NCBI GenBank assembly: GCA_015486685.1
Contig: WFRC01000075.1
Location: 1 to 23,927, forward strand
Direction: 5' to 3'
Length of the DNA: 23,927 nucleotides
Origin: Caldifarciminota bacterium
GTDB taxonomy: Bacteria > Hydrothermota > UBA3072 > WFRC01
Below are positions 22,072 through 23,927 of the stretch, piece by piece. The first letter of the stretch is position 1. Each line of letters starts with the position of its first letter. Under the pieces are notes generated by a model, which did not search any database, had not been told where the DNA came from, and saw only the letters and a list, made by a program, of their open reading frames with translations. The translations under genes were made by a program, and so were the position numbers.

Positions 22072-22197
22072 ATGGATGAGATACAATATAAACCCACAAG
22101 AATTATTCACTGAGGAAATATTCTGTTTATTCAAGATTTAGATATTGTAGAGGGAATACCTCTTTTAGATATTAAACCCTATGCGCCTGAACTTTCC
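22072..22197 (+). pseudogene. trmO: trmO (tRNA m6t6A37 methyltransferase, YaeB/UPF0066) with large internal deletion
   Basis: One frame reads MDEIQYKPTRIIH, then TGA (22111-22113), then GNILFIQDLDIVE, GIPLLDIKPYAPELS. The first part matches the TrmO N-terminus (consensus like YkPIGiIhSP). The second part matches its C-terminal hallmark (DGTPvLDIKPYvP). The roughly 100 residues that normally lie between, including the RPNPIG core, are missing, and both remnants stay in one frame. The intact enzyme N6-methylates t6A37 in tRNA-Thr. Function is lost here. It sits between the inverted-repeat element and the promoter of the next gene. Confidence 0.72.
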
Positions 22198-22218
22198 CGG
22201 ATAGGATTAAAAATTTTA

Positions 22219-22246
22219 TTGACATCCACGAAAAAAATATTATTAT
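22219..22246 (+). promoter_or_regulatory. Promoter of the second zinc-ribbon methyltransferase gene
   Basis: TTGACA (22219-22224), 16-bp spacer, TATTAT (22241-22246): the same boxes and spacing as at 6585. The gene starts about 90 bp downstream with its own SD, so this message has a leader. Confidence 0.62.
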
Positions 22247-22337
22247 GGAAATATGGAAACAAAGGGATTGAGATGAGATGATACAAAAGATTAAATTACA
22301 TAAGTTCATTCTAAAACAATTTTGAGAGGAGATTAGT

Positions 22338-23153
22338 ATGGCACTTTTACAAATAGACAAATTAAAACAGGATGATTTTGAAGAAGTTAATTGTTTTCGT
22401 TGTGGAGTTAAAGGAAATTTAATGTATAGACGAGGACCATTTGGGGTTGTAAAATGCCCTAAATGTGGTCAAATGTTTATAAGCCCCAGGTTACATGAGA
22501 AAAAGAGAGAAGAAATATATGAAAATTCAAACTATTTTGAAGATATTTATGGATTTTCTAAAAAGGTCAATCTGGCTTTGGTCTTAAAAAAAATTTGGGA
22601 TTATGGCAGACTTAGTCTTATTAGAGCACTCCTACAAAATCAAATAAAAGGAAAAAAAATATTGGAAATTGGATGCGCTTATGGGATTTTTCTTAAAACA
22701 GCCCGGAAAATGGGGTTTGAAGTAACAGGTATAGAGATATCGGCAAAGGCTCTGGAAAAAGCAAAACAAAATTTTGATATAACTGCTCATCTGGGTACAA
22801 TAGAAAAAGTTCAACTGCCAGAAAATTACTATGATGTAGTATGTTTTTGGGATGTAATTGAACATGTCGAAAACCCTGCATTGTTTTTACAATCTGTTTA
22901 TAGAACAACAAAAAACAATGGTATTATTGCCTTTTCCTGTCCTTATATTGATTCTATTCCGTCTCAAATACTAAAATCAAGATGGTGGACATTATATCCT
23001 GAACAACATTTATGGCAATTTACTCCATATACCCTCAAAATGGCTTTTTCTGATGCACATTTACAATTACTAAAAATAATAAGAGCCCCTATTTCTCCTA
23101 CAAATTTATTTAGATTGGATAGCCTTGTTGGCATAGCAAGAAAAATAGCATAG
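22338..23153 (+). CDS. Zinc-ribbon class I SAM methyltransferase, paralogue of the gene at 20910
   Basis: Same architecture as the divergent neighbour: N-terminal Cys pairs (CFRCG near residues 19-23 and CPKCGQMF near 41-48), then SAM motif I ILEIGCAYGIFLKTARKMG, TGIEIS, VVCFWDVIEHVENP, and the tail pattern SRWWTLYPEQHLWQFTPYTL that corresponds to the other copy's KRWWNIRRPHINQFTPKTL. In motif I the usual GCGxG is GCAYG. At 271 aa it is shorter at the C-terminus. The start is set by GAGAGGAG upstream of the ATG. Likely role: methylation of a surface sugar or lipid-linked intermediate; acceptor unknown. Confidence 0.87.
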   Translation: MALLQIDKLKQDDFEEVNCFRCGVKGNLMYRRGPFGVVKCPKCGQMFISPRLHEKKREEIYENSNYFEDIYGFSKKVNLALVLKKIWDYGRLSLIRALLQNQIKGKKILEIGCAYGIFLKTARKMGFEVTGIEISAKALEKAKQNFDITAHLGTIEKVQLPENYYDVVCFWDVIEHVENPALFLQSVYRTTKNNGIIAFSCPYIDSIPSQILKSRWWTLYPEQHLWQFTPYTLKMAFSDAHLQLLKIIRAPISPTNLFRLDSLVGIARKIA

Positions 23154-23178
23154 TAGATATCAAACATTAAAAAAACAA

Positions 23179-23202
23179 GGGTCGGTGTCACATTTGATAC
23201 TT
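23179..23202 (+). repeat. GTCGGTG repeat, copy B
   Basis: GGGTCGGTGTCACATTTGAT begins here. It resembles the copies at 16171-16199 (minus) and 23816-23840. It supplies the stop codon of the small minus-strand ORF next to it. Confidence 0.4.
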
Positions 23203-23319
23203 AATTTTGTCCTCCCCTGTGCATAAACTTTTCCAAAAACCCAGGAGATTGTCGTTGCCAAACACTATTTCTAAGAATTTTCCAGGAGGTTCAACAAATT
23301 TGTTTATTTCTCTTTTCAT
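23188..23319 (-). CDS. Small hypothetical ORF, probably truncated
   Basis: 43 codons starting MKREINKFVEPPGKFLEI, with GAGG 9 bp before the ATG; an in-frame ATG at 23334 is also possible. Composition looks coding (mixed polar and hydrophobic, with IVFGNDNLLGFWKSL), but no family is recognised. It stops inside the GTCGGTG repeat, so it may be the 5' remnant of a longer gene cut by the repeat. Confidence 0.3.
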   Translation of the reverse strand: MKREINKFVEPPGKFLEIVFGNDNLLGFWKSLCTGEDKIKYQM

Positions 23320-23403
23320 AAAGTTATTCCTCATAATAGCATAGCGATGATGAAATGAAGAAGAATAATTTTTTATGAAATATTTTTCGTTATACTAAAA
23401 AAT

Positions 23404-23658
23404 TCATATTTTCTCAATATCTATCTTTTTGGATAAAATATCCAATACATCCTTTACTTTTTTTATTTCCATCAACTCATCATTTGTAATTTTTACATCA
23501 AATTCATCTTCAAAAGCAGCTGCCAGCGCTGTATAATCAAGGCTATCTGCCGCTAAATCTGTATCAAAAGATGCTTCTGGAACAACTTTTTTTTCATCAA
23601 CTGCAAGTACATCGGCAATAATATCTTTTATCTTCTTATTTAATGTATCTATGTCCAT
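23404..23658 (-). CDS. Acyl carrier protein
   Basis: Carries acyl intermediates on a 4'-phosphopantetheine arm for fatty-acid or related synthesis. At 84 aa it is acidic, with the family layout: helix I IKDIIADVLAVDE, the prosthetic-group motif ADSLDY with Ser39, and helix II ALAAAFEDEFDVKI. The usual DSLDTVEL is DSLDYTAL here, a common variation in ACPs other than the main FabF-operon AcpP. It is preceded by the SD AAAGGAGAG and stands alone in the window, so a specialised ACP is as likely as the housekeeping one. Confidence 0.93.
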   Translation of the reverse strand: MDIDTLNKKIKDIIADVLAVDEKKVVPEASFDTDLAADSLDYTALAAAFEDEFDVKITNDELMEIKKVKDVLDILSKKIDIEKI

Positions 23659-23761
23659 TTAACTCTCCTTTTTTATAAAATTCCAAATTCAGCCTATCCT
23701 GCCAACCTCAGGCTTCACAATTTCATCTATCAGTATCTATCTCTTCTATTCTTTTTCGTTC

Positions 23762-23790
23762 AATATAAACATAAATACAAAAAATGCCAA
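23762..23790 (-). promoter_or_regulatory. Possible acyl carrier protein promoter
   Basis: Minus strand: TTGGCA (23790-23785), 17-bp spacer, TATATT (23767-23762), about 100 bp upstream of the ATG. The -35 differs from consensus at one position. Confidence 0.45.
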
Positions 23791-23815
23791 TTTTTATTTC
23801 TCGGCCTCAAAATAT

Positions 23816-23840
23816 GGTGTCGGTGTTTGACAAGTTGACA
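23816..23840 (+). repeat. GTCGGTG-TTGAC repeat, copy C
   Basis: Begins GGTGTCGGTGTTTGACAAG. The core GTCGGTGTTTGAC matches GACGGTGCTTGAC (minus, 16196-16184) at 11 of 13 positions. Confidence 0.4.
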
Positions 23841-23927
23841 ACTCCACTTGATTATTTTTTATCATTTATGTATCCGAAATTAGGATATATTCTATATTAG
23901 CAAATATTTCAGGATAATCCTTACAAT

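Overview
The window is AT-rich and packed with bacterial genes: a two-subunit glycyl-tRNA synthetase (glyQ/glyS), GatC, a UvrD/PcrA helicase, Rex, an acyl carrier protein and overlapping operons with purine-rich Shine-Dalgarno (SD) sites. Gene content and the heavily repeated spacers suggest a poorly characterised, probably anaerobic bacterium of a candidate-phylum type. Nothing here allows a firm taxonomic call.

Layout. (1) 1-6529, plus strand: a tight operon of isocitrate dehydrogenase (5' end outside the window), an Ldh2-type malate/lactate dehydrogenase, a zinc-ribbon TPR protein, a B12-binding radical SAM protein, a UvrD/PcrA helicase and gatC. (2) 6585-8471, plus: a solitary AbiEi-like antitoxin followed by a saccharopine/lysine-dehydrogenase-like enzyme. 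(3) 8640-12192, minus: four overlapping genes, rex, radical SAM (COG0731 type), phosphomannomutase/phosphoglucomutase and a methyltransferase, behind a promoter that looks leaderless. (4) 12276-15993, minus: an SDR oxidoreductase, YggS and formiminotransferase-cyclodeaminase. (5) 16000-16722: a gene-poor spacer with repeats and one GC-rich hairpin. (6) 16723-20815, plus: glyQ, glyS and an MGDG-synthase-like glycosyltransferase, again behind a leaderless-looking promoter. (7) 20910-23153: two related zinc-ribbon methyltransferases in divergent orientation, separated by a 101-bp terminal-inverted-repeat element and a collapsed trmO pseudogene. (8) 23404-23658, minus: an acyl carrier protein.

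The most unusual feature lies between the genes. Many spacers are built from highly degenerate sequence with a strict 7-bp period (813-882, 8472-8527, 14128-14162 and 14223-14334 are the clearest). The arrays begin at, or a few codons inside, the 3' ends of genes and supply their stop codons (icd, ftcD, probably glyQ). In three spacers the arrays on the two sides run towards each other, and in two of these a hairpin repeat sits between them. The two copies of that hairpin differ by compensatory base changes. Four other palindromic or repeat families accompany them. No CRISPR array, rRNA or tRNA was recognised.

Three gene starts (antitoxin, glyQ, rex) share the same promoter geometry, TTGAC(A/T), 16 bp, TAnnnT, then an ATG 6-8 bp later. 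That would give mRNAs starting at or next to the ATG. Three further starts are best set by their SD sites: TTG for the helicase, CTG for the phosphomannomutase, and an internal ATG for ftcD.
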